Shown here piece after piece: positions 1 through 9,660 of a stretch of 64,000 nucleotides of DNA. Every line of letters starts with the position of its first letter. The stretch's first letter is position 1. Source of the stretch: Morganella sibonii (GTDB lineage Bacteria > Pseudomonadota > Gammaproteobacteria > Enterobacterales > Enterobacteriaceae); assembly GCF_040560245.1 (NCBI RefSeq), contig NZ_JAKMWP010000002.1, one strand, 5' to 3'. The notes under the pieces were generated by a model, which did no database searches, was not told the DNA's origin, and was given only the letters and a program-made list of their open reading frames with translations. The translations under genes and the position numbers were made by a program.

Positions 1-61
1 ATTAATCTGAACACAAAATAATAAAAGACAGCAGTAAACTTGCACACACCACGGAGGCGTT

Positions 62-700
62 ATGTTTGAAAATCTGGGCATACTGAATATCGGTACTTAT
101 ATTATCGGCGTTATCTTTATTATTCTTGTGCCGGGGCCGAACTCGCTGTATGTCCTGAAATCCAGTGCGACATTCGGGTATAAAAAAGGTTACCAGGCCG
201 CGCTGGGGGTATTCACCGGCGATGCGGTGCTGATCATTCTGTCATTTCTGGGGGTGGCATCGGTTATTAAAGCCTCTCCGGCATTATTTACCGCTGTACG
301 TTATCTCGGCGCGGCGTATTTACTGTATCTGGGACTGAAAATTCTCTATGCCACGTTTATGCAAAAACAGGGGCATCATGAGGATAAACCGCTGAAAGCG
401 GAAAATGCATTTAATAAAGCGCTGATTCTGAGCCTGACAAACCCGAAAGCGATCCTGTTTTATGTCTCTTTCTTTATCCAGTTTATTGATTTTAATTATG
501 CACATCCCGCGGTGAGTTACGGCGTGCTGGCACTGATACTGGAAACGGTCAGCTTTCTGTATCTCTCCTTCTTAATTTACAGCGGTACTAAATTGTCGCA
601 GTTTTTCCGCCATAAAAAGCAGGCGGCGAAAGTGGGTAACAGCACCATCGGGCTGTTTTTTATGGGATTTGCCGCAAAACTGGCACTGTTTACTGCGTAA
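62..700 (+). CDS. leuE: LeuE-type amino-acid exporter (LysE/RhtB family)
   Basis: Inner-membrane exporter of the LysE/RhtB superfamily. It closely resembles E. coli LeuE (YeaS), which exports leucine and some other neutral amino acids. The 212 residues match the family length. The family motif VPGPNSLYVL sits near residues 22-31, a SLTNPKAILFYVSFF segment lies in the second half, and hydrophobic segments run throughout. A strong GGAGG ribosome site (about 53-57) sets the ATG start. It is a single gene just upstream of tadA on the same strand. E. coli leuE is elsewhere on the chromosome, so this placement differs. The substrate is inferred from similarity only. Confidence 0.88.
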   Translation: MFENLGILNIGTYIIGVIFIILVPGPNSLYVLKSSATFGYKKGYQAALGVFTGDAVLIILSFLGVASVIKASPALFTAVRYLGAAYLLYLGLKILYATFMQKQGHHEDKPLKAENAFNKALILSLTNPKAILFYVSFFIQFIDFNYAHPAVSYGVLALILETVSFLYLSFLIYSGTKLSQFFRHKKQAAKVGNSTIGLFFMGFAAKLALFTA

Positions 701-765
701 AGAAACTGCCTGCCCGGCAAAAGTGACGTTATACTGTGCCTGATTTTACACAAGCAGGTATTAAC

Positions 766-1293
766 GTGACTGACAGTACAACACCTTATAATAATGATGA
801 ATTCTGGATGAGACAGGCGCTGGCGCTGGCGGAAGAGGCTGCGCTGGCCGGAGAGATCCCGGTCGGGGCGGTGCTGGTGAAAGATAATCAGCGTATTGCC
901 GGCGGTTTCAACCAGCCGATCCTCAGTCATGATCCGACAGCTCATGCCGAAATTATCACGCTGCGCGGAGCGGGAGAGGTGCTGGAAAATTACCGTCTGA
1001 CAGATGCCACACTGTATGTCACCCTCGAGCCGTGCATGATGTGTGCCGGTGCGCTGATCCACAGCCGGATAAAACGTCTGGTTTACGGCGCGGCAGAGCC
1101 CAAAACCGGTGCAGCGGGGTCATTTATTGATTTACTGACCTTACCGCGGCTGAATCACTATATGGAAGTCACAGGGGGCGTACTGGCAGAGGAGTGCTCG
1201 GTGATGCTCAGTGAATTTTTCCGCCGCCGCCGGGCGGAGAAAAAAGCCCTGAAAAAACAGAATGCGGACAGTCAGCAGACTGAGGGTGAGTGA
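766..1293 (+). CDS. tadA: tRNA-specific adenosine deaminase TadA
   Basis: Deaminates adenosine-34 to inosine in the anticodon of tRNA-Arg(ACG); essential in E. coli. The zinc site shows as HAE (catalytic Glu) in PTAHAEI and PCMMC in the second half. GTG at 766 is chosen because AGG at 756-758 lies 7 bases upstream, and the protein then starts MTDSTTPYNN as in relatives; the frame is open back to a GTG at 736 without a better ribosome site. It gives 175 residues against 167 in E. coli. The stop codon abuts the mltF stop on the other strand: TGA and TCA form the palindrome TGATCA, so the two genes converge with no gap. Confidence 0.9.
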   Translation: MTDSTTPYNNDEFWMRQALALAEEAALAGEIPVGAVLVKDNQRIAGGFNQPILSHDPTAHAEIITLRGAGEVLENYRLTDATLYVTLEPCMMCAGALIHSRIKRLVYGAAEPKTGAAGSFIDLLTLPRLNHYMEVTGGVLAEECSVMLSEFFRRRRAEKKALKKQNADSQQTEGE

Positions 1294-2733
1294 TCAGTCT
1301 GGTGCGGCAGAGGTCAGAACCTCTGCCGTTTCTTCTTCCGGCTGCTGTAAGCGCAGCTCTTCCTGATGTAAATCGAGATAGCCCTGTAAACTGAGCTGAT
1401 AGCGGCGTACCCCCTCCACATATCGGTAAGCTTCATAGCCGCGCGCATAGCCGTACGGCAGTGACTGATAATAGGCTTTTTTGCTCAGCAGCGGCAGACG
1501 GGATTTCACATCCAGCCAGCTGTCCGGGTCCGCACCCTGCATTTCGGTCAGTTTACGGACATCGAGCATATGGCCGTAGCCCATATTATAAGCCGCCAGC
1601 GCAAACCAGATTTTTTCATCTTCAGGGATGGAATCCGGCAGTTTATCCATCAGATAATTAATGTAAGTCCCGCCGCCTTTGATGCTCTGCTCGGGGTCGA
1701 GCCGATCTTCAATACCGAAGAAATCCGCCGTCGGCCGTGTCAGCATCATGATACCGCGCACACCGGTCGGCGAAGTGGCGGTCGGGTTCCAGTGTGATTC
1801 CTGCCAGGCGATCGCTGCCAGTACCTGCCAGTCCATTTTTCCCGCGTATTTTTCAAATAACGGGCGGTAAGTAGCCAGCTGGGTATTGATGGCATTGATA
1901 AAGGTTTTGGTATCCACATAGTTAAACTGATTCATGTGGCTGAAATATTTTTCTTCCAGACGCGCCAGGGTGTCGGTTTCCCGTGTCTGGTTAAAGAAAT
2001 CGAGCAGGGCGGCGTGAAGGCTGCTGTCTTCACTGCGCTTCAGATACCACGTCAGCGGCTGGTTTTCCGTAATTTCAAAGGCGACAGTAACATTCGGGTG
2101 AATATGCTGCTCTTGTGCCACGCTGACAGAATCACTGATGACATAGTCAATCTCGCCTTTTGCCAGACGCTGAAGAAGATGATTGCTGTTTTTATCTGTA
2201 ACCTCGCGGATCTCCAGAGCCGGGTATTTTTCCGCTTTGAGCTGGCGGAGCAGGCGGGCATGCGAACTGCCCGCGGTGACCCAGACCGGTGAGCCAAGAT
2301 CACCCAAATCCCGCGGACGTTTGTTACCCATGCGGTAGATAAGCTGCTGCGCGACAGTGTAGTAAGCCGGGCCGGTCAGGGCGGTTTCCAGGCGGTCTTC
2401 ATTGTAGATAAGTCCGGCAGCGAGCAGATCGGCATCGTTATTGGCAAGATCGCTGAACAGGTCATTAACGCTGTCGCGCTCCTGCACCACCAGTTTCACA
2501 CCGAGGTAGTCGGCGAAACGCTGCGCCAGTTCGTAATCAAAACCACTGGCCTGTCCCTGCTTATTAAAGCTGATAAGCGGCGAAGTGATCGCGCTGACAC
2601 GCAGTTCTCCCCGTGCAAGAATACGGTTGAGCTGCGGCTGCTGGGACGGCCAGCTGATATTGATGGCGATCAGCGCCGCAGCGAACAGCGCGACGACGAC
2701 GATGACGACATAATTTAGCTTTTTATGTACCAA
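1294..2733 (-). CDS. mltF: Membrane-bound lytic murein transglycosylase F
   Basis: Cleaves peptidoglycan glycan strands to 1,6-anhydromuramic ends at the outer membrane. An N-terminal hydrophobic segment spans about residues 8-25. A family 3 solute-binding-like regulatory domain covers about 40-265. The C-terminal SLT lysozyme-like domain starts near 295 with catalytic Glu312 in AWQESHW, followed by the AAYNMGYGHMLD motif. The likely start is TTG at 2733, preceded by GGTGAG; a nearby ATG is out of frame and stops within 9 codons. It is divergent from purL, the same order as in E. coli. Length is 479 residues against 518 in E. coli because the C-terminal tail is shorter. Confidence 0.92.
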   Translation of the reverse strand: MVHKKLNYVVIVVVALFAAALIAINISWPSQQPQLNRILARGELRVSAITSPLISFNKQGQASGFDYELAQRFADYLGVKLVVQERDSVNDLFSDLANNDADLLAAGLIYNEDRLETALTGPAYYTVAQQLIYRMGNKRPRDLGDLGSPVWVTAGSSHARLLRQLKAEKYPALEIREVTDKNSNHLLQRLAKGEIDYVISDSVSVAQEQHIHPNVTVAFEITENQPLTWYLKRSEDSSLHAALLDFFNQTRETDTLARLEEKYFSHMNQFNYVDTKTFINAINTQLATYRPLFEKYAGKMDWQVLAAIAWQESHWNPTATSPTGVRGIMMLTRPTADFFGIEDRLDPEQSIKGGGTYINYLMDKLPDSIPEDEKIWFALAAYNMGYGHMLDVRKLTEMQGADPDSWLDVKSRLPLLSKKAYYQSLPYGYARGYEAYRYVEGVRRYQLSLQGYLDLHQEELRLQQPEEETAEVLTSAAPD

Positions 2734-2896
2734 AGGCGCATCTCACCGGTTACACAAAAGAGTTCATTCAGAGGCATAAATTACCATGGTTATATTTCCA
2801 GTAATCGGACATTTTGCTCAACATTTTGTCACGGTGCAACTTTATTCCGCTTTTCCGGGCTGAAATCCGGAAAAATTCCCTCCCGGAAAAAACGTC

Positions 2897-2935
2897 ACGC
2901 AAACGGTTTCGTCGGCGTCAGTATTGCTCTATAAT
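2897..2935 (+). promoter_or_regulatory. purL promoter with PurR box
   Basis: ACGCAAACGGTTTCGT at 2897-2912 closely matches the PurR operator consensus (ACGCAAACGTTTNCNT). A perfect TATAAT lies at 2930-2935, so the PurR box covers the -35 region (2907-2912, a poor TTTCGT). This arrangement fits purine repression of purL by PurR with hypoxanthine or guanine, as in E. coli. The rest of the mltF-purL gap (2734-2994) shows no gene. Confidence 0.82.
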
Positions 2936-2994
2936 GTGCCCGTTTCCCCTCCGGGCCGATGGCTCTGCGTGTTAAAAAGAGAGAACTGACAATT

Positions 2995-5900
2995 ATGGAA
3001 ATTTTGCGTGGCTCACCTGTGTTATCTGCGTTTCGCGTATCAAAATTTATCAGCGCGTTCACTGAACACCACCTGCCGGTGACCAACATCTATGCGGAAT
3101 ATGTGCATTTTGCTGATCTTTCCGCACCTCTGACCGACGATGAGCACACCAAATTACAGCAGTTGCTCCGTTACGGCCCGTCATTGGCGGAACATGTACC
3201 GGAAGGGGTTCTGTTTCTTGTCACACCGCGTCCGGGGACATTATCGCCCTGGTCGTCAAAAGCCACCGATATCGCGCACAACTGCGGTCTGTCAGCCGTT
3301 ACCCGGCTGGAGCGGGGAATTGCCTACTATATTACTACCACAGGGCTGACTGAGAATGAACATCAGCAATTGAGTACACTGCTGCATGACCGTATGACAG
3401 AAACCGTTTTCAGTGAGCTGTCGCAGGCTCAGGCGCTGTTTGCCCGTCATGAACCGGCACCGCTGACCGTGATTGATCTGTCCGGACAGGGGCGTGCGGC
3501 GCTGGAAAAAGCCAATATTTCGCTGGGGCTGGCGCTGGCGGAAGATGAAATTGATTATCTGGCTGATGCGTTTACCGCGCTCGGCCGCAACCCGTCTGAT
3601 GCGGAACTCTATATGTTTGCCCAGGCAAACTCTGAACACTGCCGCCACAAGATTTTTAATGCAGACTGGGTGATTGACGGCGAAGAACAGCCGAAATCCC
3701 TGTTCAAAATGATTAAAAACACCTTTGAGAAGACGCCGGATCATGTGCTGTCCGCCTATAAAGATAACGCGGCAGTGATGGAAGGCTCGTCTGTAGGGCG
3801 CTTCTTCCCGGAAGGGGATGACCGCAGTTATCAGTATCATCAGGAAGAAACACATATCCTGATGAAAGTGGAAACCCACAACCACCCGACCGCCATTTCC
3901 CCGTGGCCGGGGGCGGCAACCGGCTCCGGCGGTGAAATCCGTGATGAAGGCGCGACCGGGCGCGGTGCCAAACCGAAAGCGGGGTTGACCGGATTTTCGG
4001 TTTCCAACCTGCGTATTCCGGGCTTTACCCAGCCGTGGGAGCAGGATTTCGGCAGGCCGGATCGCATTGTCAGCGCGTATGACATCATGACCGAAGGCCC
4101 GCTCGGCGGCGCGGCATTTAATAACGAATTCGGCCGCCCGGCACTGCTCGGGTATTTCCGCACATATGAAGAGAAAGTCAGCAGCCACAACGGCGAAGAA
4201 CTGCGCGGCTACCATAAACCGATTATGCTGGCGGGCGGTATTGGTAACATCCGTGCTGACCACGTGCAGAAAGGGGAGATCCCGCCGGGTGCGAAACTGA
4301 TTGTATTAGGCGGCCCGTCGATGAATATCGGCCTGGGCGGCGGTGCTGCATCCTCTATGACATCCGGTCAGTCAGATGCGGATCTGGATTTTGCGTCCGT
4401 GCAGCGCGATAACCCGGAAATGGAACGCCGTTGTCAGGAAGTGATCGACGCCTGCTGGCAGCTGGGTGATAACAACCCGATTCTGTTTATCCACGATGTG
4501 GGCGCGGGCGGTCTGTCCAACGCCATGCCGGAACTGGTCAGTGACGGCGGGCGCGGCGGGCGTTTTGAGCTGCGCGATATCCTCAGCGATGAGCCGGGCA
4601 TGAGCCCGCTGGAAATCTGGTGTAATGAATCCCAGGAACGTTATGTACTGGCGGTGTCGCCTGAGCAGCTGCCGCTGTTTGAAGCACTGTGTCAGCGTGA
4701 ACGCGCACCGTATGCGGTGATTGGTGAGGCGACAGAAAAACGTGATCTGATCCTGAATGACAGCCATTTTGATAATCAGCCGATTGATATGCCGCTGGAT
4801 ATCCTGCTGGGGAAAACCCCGAAAATGCGCCGCGATGTTACGACGCTGACCGCAGAAGGCACACCGATTGATCGTCGTGATATCAATTTGCATGAAGCGG
4901 TAAAACGTGTGATGCACTTACCGGCGGTTGCGGAAAAAACCTTCCTGATCACCATCGGTGACCGTACGGTGACCGGTATGGTTTCCCGGGATCAGATGGT
5001 CGGCCCGTGGCAGATCCCGGTGGCGGACTGTGCAGTGACGACCGCCAGCCTCGACAGCTACTACGGCGAGGCGATGTCAATCGGTGAGCGTGCACCTGTT
5101 GCCTTACTGGATTTTGCCGCGTCTGCGCGGATGGCCGTGGCGGAAGCGCTGCTGAATATCGCCGGTGTGCAGATCGGCGATATCAAACGCATTAAATTAT
5201 CCGCTAACTGGATGGCGGCAGCCGGACATCCGGGGGAAGATGCCGGGTTATATGCGGCCGTGAAAGCCGTGGGTGAGGAGTTATGTCCTGCGCTCGGCCT
5301 GACTATCCCGGTCGGTAAAGATTCAATGTCGATGAAAACCCGCTGGAATGAGCAGGGTGAAGAGCGCGAAATGACCTCGCCGCTGTCGCTGGTGATCACC
5401 GCATTTGCCCGCGTGGATGATGTGCGCCGGACGGTGACCCCGCAACTGCGTGCAGATGTACCGAACCGTCTGCTGCTGGTGGATCTGGGTGAAGGCCGTA
5501 ATACCCTCGGTGCGACTGCGCTGGCTCAGGTGTATCGTCAGCTGGGGCAGAAAGGGGCAGATCTCCGCAATCCTCAGGCGCTGCGTGCATTCTTTGACAC
5601 CATGCAGACGCTGGTTCGGGATGAAAAACTGCTGGCGTATCATGACCGCTCGGACGGCGGTCTTTTTGTCACCCTGGCGGAAATGGCGTTTGCAGGACAC
5701 TGTGGTGTGAATGCGGATATCAGTGCGTTTGATGAAGATATTCTCGGCGCGCTGTTTACCGAAGAGCCGGGTGCGGTGCTCCAGGTGCGTGAAGCCGATC
5801 TGGATGCGGTTGTTCAGGCCTTTACCGATGCCGGGCTGGCTGACATGCTGCATGTTCTCGGTGAGGCCGTGCCGGGGGATGATTTCATTGTCCGCAGCCA

Positions 5901-6882
5901 CAATACCGAAGTCTATCACCAGTCCTGCCGTGAACTGCGTATTATGTGGGCGGAAACCACCTGGCAGATGCAGCGTCAGCGTGATAACCCGGCCTGTGCC
6001 GATGAAGAGCATGAAGCGAAACAGGATCCGGCAGACCCCGGTCTCAACGTGGTACTGACGTTTGATCAGAATGAGGATATCGCTGCCCCTTATATTGCAA
6101 AAGGTGTGCGCCCGCGGGTTGCGGTACTGCGTGAGCAGGGCGTTAACTCCCATGTGGAAATGGCGGCTGCGTTCCATCGTGCCGGTTTTGATGCTATCGA
6201 TGTGCATATGAGTGACCTGCTGAACGGACATCTTCCGCTGAACAGTTTTCAGGCGCTGGTCGCCTGCGGCGGCTTCTCGTACGGTGATGTGCTGGGGGCC
6301 GGTGAGGGCTGGGCGAAATCGATTCTGTTTAATCCGCAGGTGCGGGATGAATTTGCGCAGTTCTTTGCGCGCCCGGACACCTTATCTCTCGGGGTATGTA
6401 ATGGCTGTCAGATGATGTCAAATCTGCGCTCACTGATTCCGGGAGCCGGTTTATGGCCGCGCTTTACCCGTAACCGCTCTGAGCGTTTTGAAGCACGTTT
6501 CAGTCTGGTTGAAGTGGCAGAAAGTCCGTCACTGCTGCTGAGCGGTATGGCCGGTTCACGGATGCCGATTGCGGTTTCTCACGGTGAAGGGCTGGCGGAA
6601 TTCCGTGATGAGGCGCATCAGCAGGCACTGATGCAGCGCGGCCTGGTGGCACTGCAATATGTGGATAACTACGGTCAGGTCACTGAACGCTATCCGGCTA
6701 ACCCGAACGGCTCACCGGCCGGTATCACGGCGGTGACCACCGATGACGGACGTGCCACCATTATGATGCCGCATCCTGAGCGGGTCTTCCGGACTGTCAG
6801 TAACTCATGGCATCCGGAAAACTGGGGCGAGGACGGTCCGTGGCTGCGGATCTTCCGTAATGCCCGTAAACAATTAGGCTGA
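2995..6882 (+). CDS. purL: Phosphoribosylformylglycinamidine synthase
   Basis: Fourth step of purine synthesis: FGAR + glutamine + ATP to FGAM, in the cytoplasm. This is the large single-chain form, 1295 residues, the same as E. coli. An N-terminal domain is followed by two AIRS-like halves (ATP-site segments such as KVETHNHPTAISP and AAGHPGEDAGLY). The C-terminal class I glutamine amidotransferase domain carries the nucleophile in LGVCNGCQMM and the His/Glu pair in MMPHPERVF. ATG 2995 matches the conserved MEILRGSP start; the frame opens further upstream but without support. A PurR box precedes it and a strong terminator follows. Confidence 0.97.
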   Translation: MEILRGSPVLSAFRVSKFISAFTEHHLPVTNIYAEYVHFADLSAPLTDDEHTKLQQLLRYGPSLAEHVPEGVLFLVTPRPGTLSPWSSKATDIAHNCGLSAVTRLERGIAYYITTTGLTENEHQQLSTLLHDRMTETVFSELSQAQALFARHEPAPLTVIDLSGQGRAALEKANISLGLALAEDEIDYLADAFTALGRNPSDAELYMFAQANSEHCRHKIFNADWVIDGEEQPKSLFKMIKNTFEKTPDHVLSAYKDNAAVMEGSSVGRFFPEGDDRSYQYHQEETHILMKVETHNHPTAISPWPGAATGSGGEIRDEGATGRGAKPKAGLTGFSVSNLRIPGFTQPWEQDFGRPDRIVSAYDIMTEGPLGGAAFNNEFGRPALLGYFRTYEEKVSSHNGEELRGYHKPIMLAGGIGNIRADHVQKGEIPPGAKLIVLGGPSMNIGLGGGAASSMTSGQSDADLDFASVQRDNPEMERRCQEVIDACWQLGDNNPILFIHDVGAGGLSNAMPELVSDGGRGGRFELRDILSDEPGMSPLEIWCNESQERYVLAVSPEQLPLFEALCQRERAPYAVIGEATEKRDLILNDSHFDNQPIDMPLDILLGKTPKMRRDVTTLTAEGTPIDRRDINLHEAVKRVMHLPAVAEKTFLITIGDRTVTGMVSRDQMVGPWQIPVADCAVTTASLDSYYGEAMSIGERAPVALLDFAASARMAVAEALLNIAGVQIGDIKRIKLSANWMAAAGHPGEDAGLYAAVKAVGEELCPALGLTIPVGKDSMSMKTRWNEQGEEREMTSPLSLVITAFARVDDVRRTVTPQLRADVPNRLLLVDLGEGRNTLGATALAQVYRQLGQKGADLRNPQALRAFFDTMQTLVRDEKLLAYHDRSDGGLFVTLAEMAFAGHCGVNADISAFDEDILGALFTEEPGAVLQVREADLDAVVQAFTDAGLADMLHVLGEAVPGDDFIVRSHNTEVYHQSCRELRIMWAETTWQMQRQRDNPACADEEHEAKQDPADPGLNVVLTFDQNEDIAAPYIAKGVRPRVAVLREQGVNSHVEMAAAFHRAGFDAIDVHMSDLLNGHLPLNSFQALVACGGFSYGDVLGAGEGWAKSILFNPQVRDEFAQFFARPDTLSLGVCNGCQMMSNLRSLIPGAGLWPRFTRNRSERFEARFSLVEVAESPSLLLSGMAGSRMPIAVSHGEGLAEFRDEAHQQALMQRGLVALQYVDNYGQVTERYPANPNGSPAGITAVTTDDGRATIMMPHPERVFRTVSNSWHPENWGEDGPWLRIFRNARKQLG

Positions 6883-6889
6883 TAAACAG

Positions 6890-6924
6890 GCGGGTATGAC
6901 TTTTCAGTTTTACCCGCTTTTTTT
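6890..6924 (+). terminator. Rho-independent terminator of purL
   Basis: GCGGGTA (6890-6896) pairs with TACCCGC (6911-6917), followed by a run of seven T. It ends the purL transcript and insulates the inserted cluster downstream. Confidence 0.9.
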
Positions 6925-6984
6925 ATTTACCACAATAATATTACCGCAATAATAAATTCCCTCTGCCTCTGTCAGTTGCTGAAC

Positions 6985-7164
6985 AGCATTGATAATCGTT
7001 ATTTATTAGTTCCCGCCTGAATACAAACATAAATAATAAGATAATTTATTTAAAAATAGCATTTTAACCAGTTTTAAATTTCACTGCATCGATATTGTCA
7101 TCCAATAACATTCAATAATGATTTTATCAGTAATGTGATGAAACATAGTTTCATTATCATTTTT
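6985..7164 (+). promoter_or_regulatory. Candidate Fur-like and palindromic operators upstream of the import cluster
   Basis: The AT-rich gap 6925-7256 holds no gene but several sites. Bases 6985-7003 match the 19-base Fur consensus at 13 positions, with an intact GATAATC core. Bases 7146-7164, read on the minus strand, match at 12 positions. A perfect 7-3-7 inverted repeat, ATGAAAC-ATA-GTTTCAT, covers 7138-7154, overlapping the second site. Half of it (TAGTTTCA) recurs at 7178-7185. Iron control by Fur is inferred from these matches and from the TonB-dependent receptor that follows; the palindrome could belong to another regulator. Confidence 0.5.
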
Positions 7165-7256
7165 TTCGTTGAATACGTAGTTTCACCATGTTAGCATTCG
7201 CAAACAATAATAATAATGCGAATAACTATCATTTGCTTTCAAATAAAGTTAACCCA

Positions 7257-9608
7257 ATGAAAAATAGAGATAAATTACTTATTGCAGCTATTACAGGCAG
7301 TTCATTTTGTAGTTTTTATACACATGCAGCTCAATATAACCCCGATAACCATATTAAGGTTGCGGTTAAATCGGATGCACACGCAGAGACAGATGATCCT
7401 TTATCGTCTCAAACGATAACTGAGCAGGAAATAAAGGATTCACCATCGTCTAATAGTAACCTGAGTGATTATTTGAAAGCTGTCCCCGGTGCCCGTGTGG
7501 AGAGTAAATCAGAAACAGGATTTACCAATGGTGAGATTAAACCGCTCTCTGTTTCCATTAACGGTGCGCCTTCAGAACAGACGGCGTATATGATAGACGG
7601 GGTGAATATTAATAACGATATTGACCCGGCATCCTCCTTATTTGATGGCACCATGGGCGTCAATCCGAATAAGAGTTCAGAGCAGGCTTATTTCTTTGAT
7701 GCAAAACTGCTTTCGGGAATAACGGTTTACAGTAATAACGTTCCGGCAAACCTGGGCGGATTTACCGGCGGGGCAGTTGTGGCGGAAACCCGGCAGTACA
7801 GCGGAGAAAATCACGCATCAGTCAGTTACCGTACCACCCGGTCTTCCTGGGCATCATTAAAAGCGGATGAGGCGGTAAAAGAAGCGCTGGATAAAAAAGT
7901 CCCCAACGGAATGAATGCAGAATTTCAGCCCGTTTATAAAAAAGAATTCTTTAATCTGACGGCGGAATACGGATTAACGGAGAATACCGGTATGGTATTC
8001 GGCTTCAGCCGCCGTGATTCTGATATCCGTCAGACCCGGATGCTGAATTCGAAAGGGGAGACAGATAACCGTAATCACACCCGCCGTTCCGATAATATGC
8101 TGGTCAATTTTAACTGGACACCGGATACCGGCAGGACGCTGGAAGCCGGGTTCCGCATGTCGGATTATAAAGAGGGTAAATTTTACGCCAATAATATTGA
8201 TAATAACGTCAATGATACCCATCAGGCTTACGGCACGACGATCCGGTATATTCAGTCTGTGCCGGGCGGTAAGCTGACATCAACGGCAGCGTATGACAAG
8301 TTTTCCGATAAACGCCGTTCCAACAGTACCGAAGCCAGTGTGGTGACTGACCTGGATACCGGTCTTGATTTTGAGGAAGGCGGATATGGTAACAGTCAGC
8401 TGACGCAGGAAAATATCAATTTAATTCTGGATTATAATACTGACCCCGTATTCTTCGGAAATACAGAGCACGTTTTCAATACCGGAGCCGATTACCGTCA
8501 TACGGCATATGCATTTAAGCGGGATGACGATGTTCACTCAACGGTATCATTTATTGACAGTACCGGCCGGGATGTTCTTTTAAGTGAACTGACCGCGTCA
8601 AAAGGAACCGTAAATACCTCTCATCAGAATTATGCGCTTTATGCTCAGGACACGATTAAAACCGGTGATTTCACATTCCGTCCCGGTTTACGCCTGGAGC
8701 GGGATAATTATTTAAGTAACACAAATATCGCTCCCCGTTTTACGGCTTACTGGCAGGCATTACCGGATACCCGGTTTAAGTTCGGACTTAACCGTTATTA
8801 CGGACGTTCATTTGCCACGATGAAGTTATCCGGGAAAATACTGGAACTGAATCAGGATCGTACCCGGGATTACCGTTCACTGACACATTTAAGTACGCCG
8901 CATTCAGATGAATTGAACTTCGGGGTTAATCAGGACTGGAATAACTGGCGTATTTCCGCGGATTATACATACAGAAAGTATAAACAGCGGATTGTGGTTA
9001 AGCGCAGTACTCAGGATGATAAGAAAGTTGATTCATTCACCAACGGCGATGATTTTAATGCTCAGACTTATACACTGCAAATAACCAATAAAACACCGTG
9101 GACTCTTGGTGCGACAGAGTGGAATACCACATTAGGTGCTGACTGGCTGAATACCGGCAGAGCCGATCTTGAGAAAACATTAGATCCGGATGAAGCGGTT
9201 ATTCTTGATGGCCGTCTGATGTCCCGTGCTCAGATGGAAAAAGAAGTCAATAATAATGAAGAGGAGTGGATGGTCCGTCTGGGGGTTGATATGAAGATCC
9301 CGGATAATAATATTACCTGGTCGAATAAATTTTATATTAAAGCACCGGTCCATTCTTATGCAGAAACCAACAGTACGGATGATATTACTGTTTATAAAAC
9401 GCAGAACTTCGGAACACATACTCAATGGGATACCAGCCTGAGCTGGCAGCCGGCTGTTTACGGTTCACATCAGCTCTATTTCCGTGCCGAAGTACTCAAT
9501 GTGCTGAACCAGGTCAGGAAAATGGAAAATAAAGGCTACAGTTCAAATGAATACGGAATCTATACTCCGGGACGTGAATTCTGGCTTGAAGTCGGTTATG
9601 AATTTTAA
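7257..9608 (+). CDS. TonB-dependent outer-membrane receptor (FusA/YddB-like)
   Basis: Outer-membrane 22-strand receptor with an N-terminal plug. ATG 7257 gives the signal peptide MKNRDKLLIAAITG...THAA and a 783-residue protein, close to E. coli YddB (about 790). An upstream in-frame ATG at 7188 would add 23 Asn-rich residues before the signal peptide and is less likely; neither start has a strong ribosome site. The plug begins near TITEQEIKD and contains SDYLKAVPGARVE and YMIDGVNIN. The chain ends in WLEVGYEF with the terminal Phe typical of beta-barrels. Its neighbours are an ABC protein, an M16 protease and a TonB, the gene set of protease-associated import systems. The ligand is unknown; a small iron protein such as ferredoxin is suggested by analogy. 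Confidence 0.85.
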   Translation: MKNRDKLLIAAITGSSFCSFYTHAAQYNPDNHIKVAVKSDAHAETDDPLSSQTITEQEIKDSPSSNSNLSDYLKAVPGARVESKSETGFTNGEIKPLSVSINGAPSEQTAYMIDGVNINNDIDPASSLFDGTMGVNPNKSSEQAYFFDAKLLSGITVYSNNVPANLGGFTGGAVVAETRQYSGENHASVSYRTTRSSWASLKADEAVKEALDKKVPNGMNAEFQPVYKKEFFNLTAEYGLTENTGMVFGFSRRDSDIRQTRMLNSKGETDNRNHTRRSDNMLVNFNWTPDTGRTLEAGFRMSDYKEGKFYANNIDNNVNDTHQAYGTTIRYIQSVPGGKLTSTAAYDKFSDKRRSNSTEASVVTDLDTGLDFEEGGYGNSQLTQENINLILDYNTDPVFFGNTEHVFNTGADYRHTAYAFKRDDDVHSTVSFIDSTGRDVLLSELTASKGTVNTSHQNYALYAQDTIKTGDFTFRPGLRLERDNYLSNTNIAPRFTAYWQALPDTRFKFGLNRYYGRSFATMKLSGKILELNQDRTRDYRSLTHLSTPHSDELNFGVNQDWNNWRISADYTYRKYKQRIVVKRSTQDDKKVDSFTNGDDFNAQTYTLQITNKTPWTLGATEWNTTLGADWLNTGRADLEKTLDPDEAVILDGRLMSRAQMEKEVNNNEEEWMVRLGVDMKIPDNNITWSNKFYIKAPVHSYAETNSTDDITVYKTQNFGTHTQWDTSLSWQPAVYGSHQLYFRAEVLNVLNQVRKMENKGYSSNEYGIYTPGREFWLEVGYEF

Positions 9609-9626
9609 TTGAGACATAAGCAACTA

Positions 9627-9653
9627 CCGGCGGAAAATTCTGTTTTCTGCCGG
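9627..9653 (+). other. Hairpin between receptor and ABC genes
   Basis: CCGGCGGAAAA (9627-9637) pairs with TTTTCTGCCGG (9643-9653) over 11 positions including one G-T pair, with a 5-base loop. No T run follows, so it is not a classical terminator. It lies 8 bases before the ABC start. It may stabilise the receptor message or lower downstream translation, a common arrangement when a receptor is needed in excess of transporter parts. Confidence 0.6.
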
Positions 9654-9660
9654 CAGGCCC

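Noticed and set aside
577..1062. Long minus-strand open frame over leuE and tadA
   Set aside because: Antisense shadow of two well-supported genes.
5323..6231. Long minus-strand open frame inside purL
   Set aside because: Antisense shadow of purL produced by its codon bias; no recognisable protein.
7188..7256. Upstream in-frame ATG of the TonB-dependent receptor
   Set aside because: It adds an Asn-rich stretch ahead of a normal signal peptide and has no ribosome site; kept only as an alternative.
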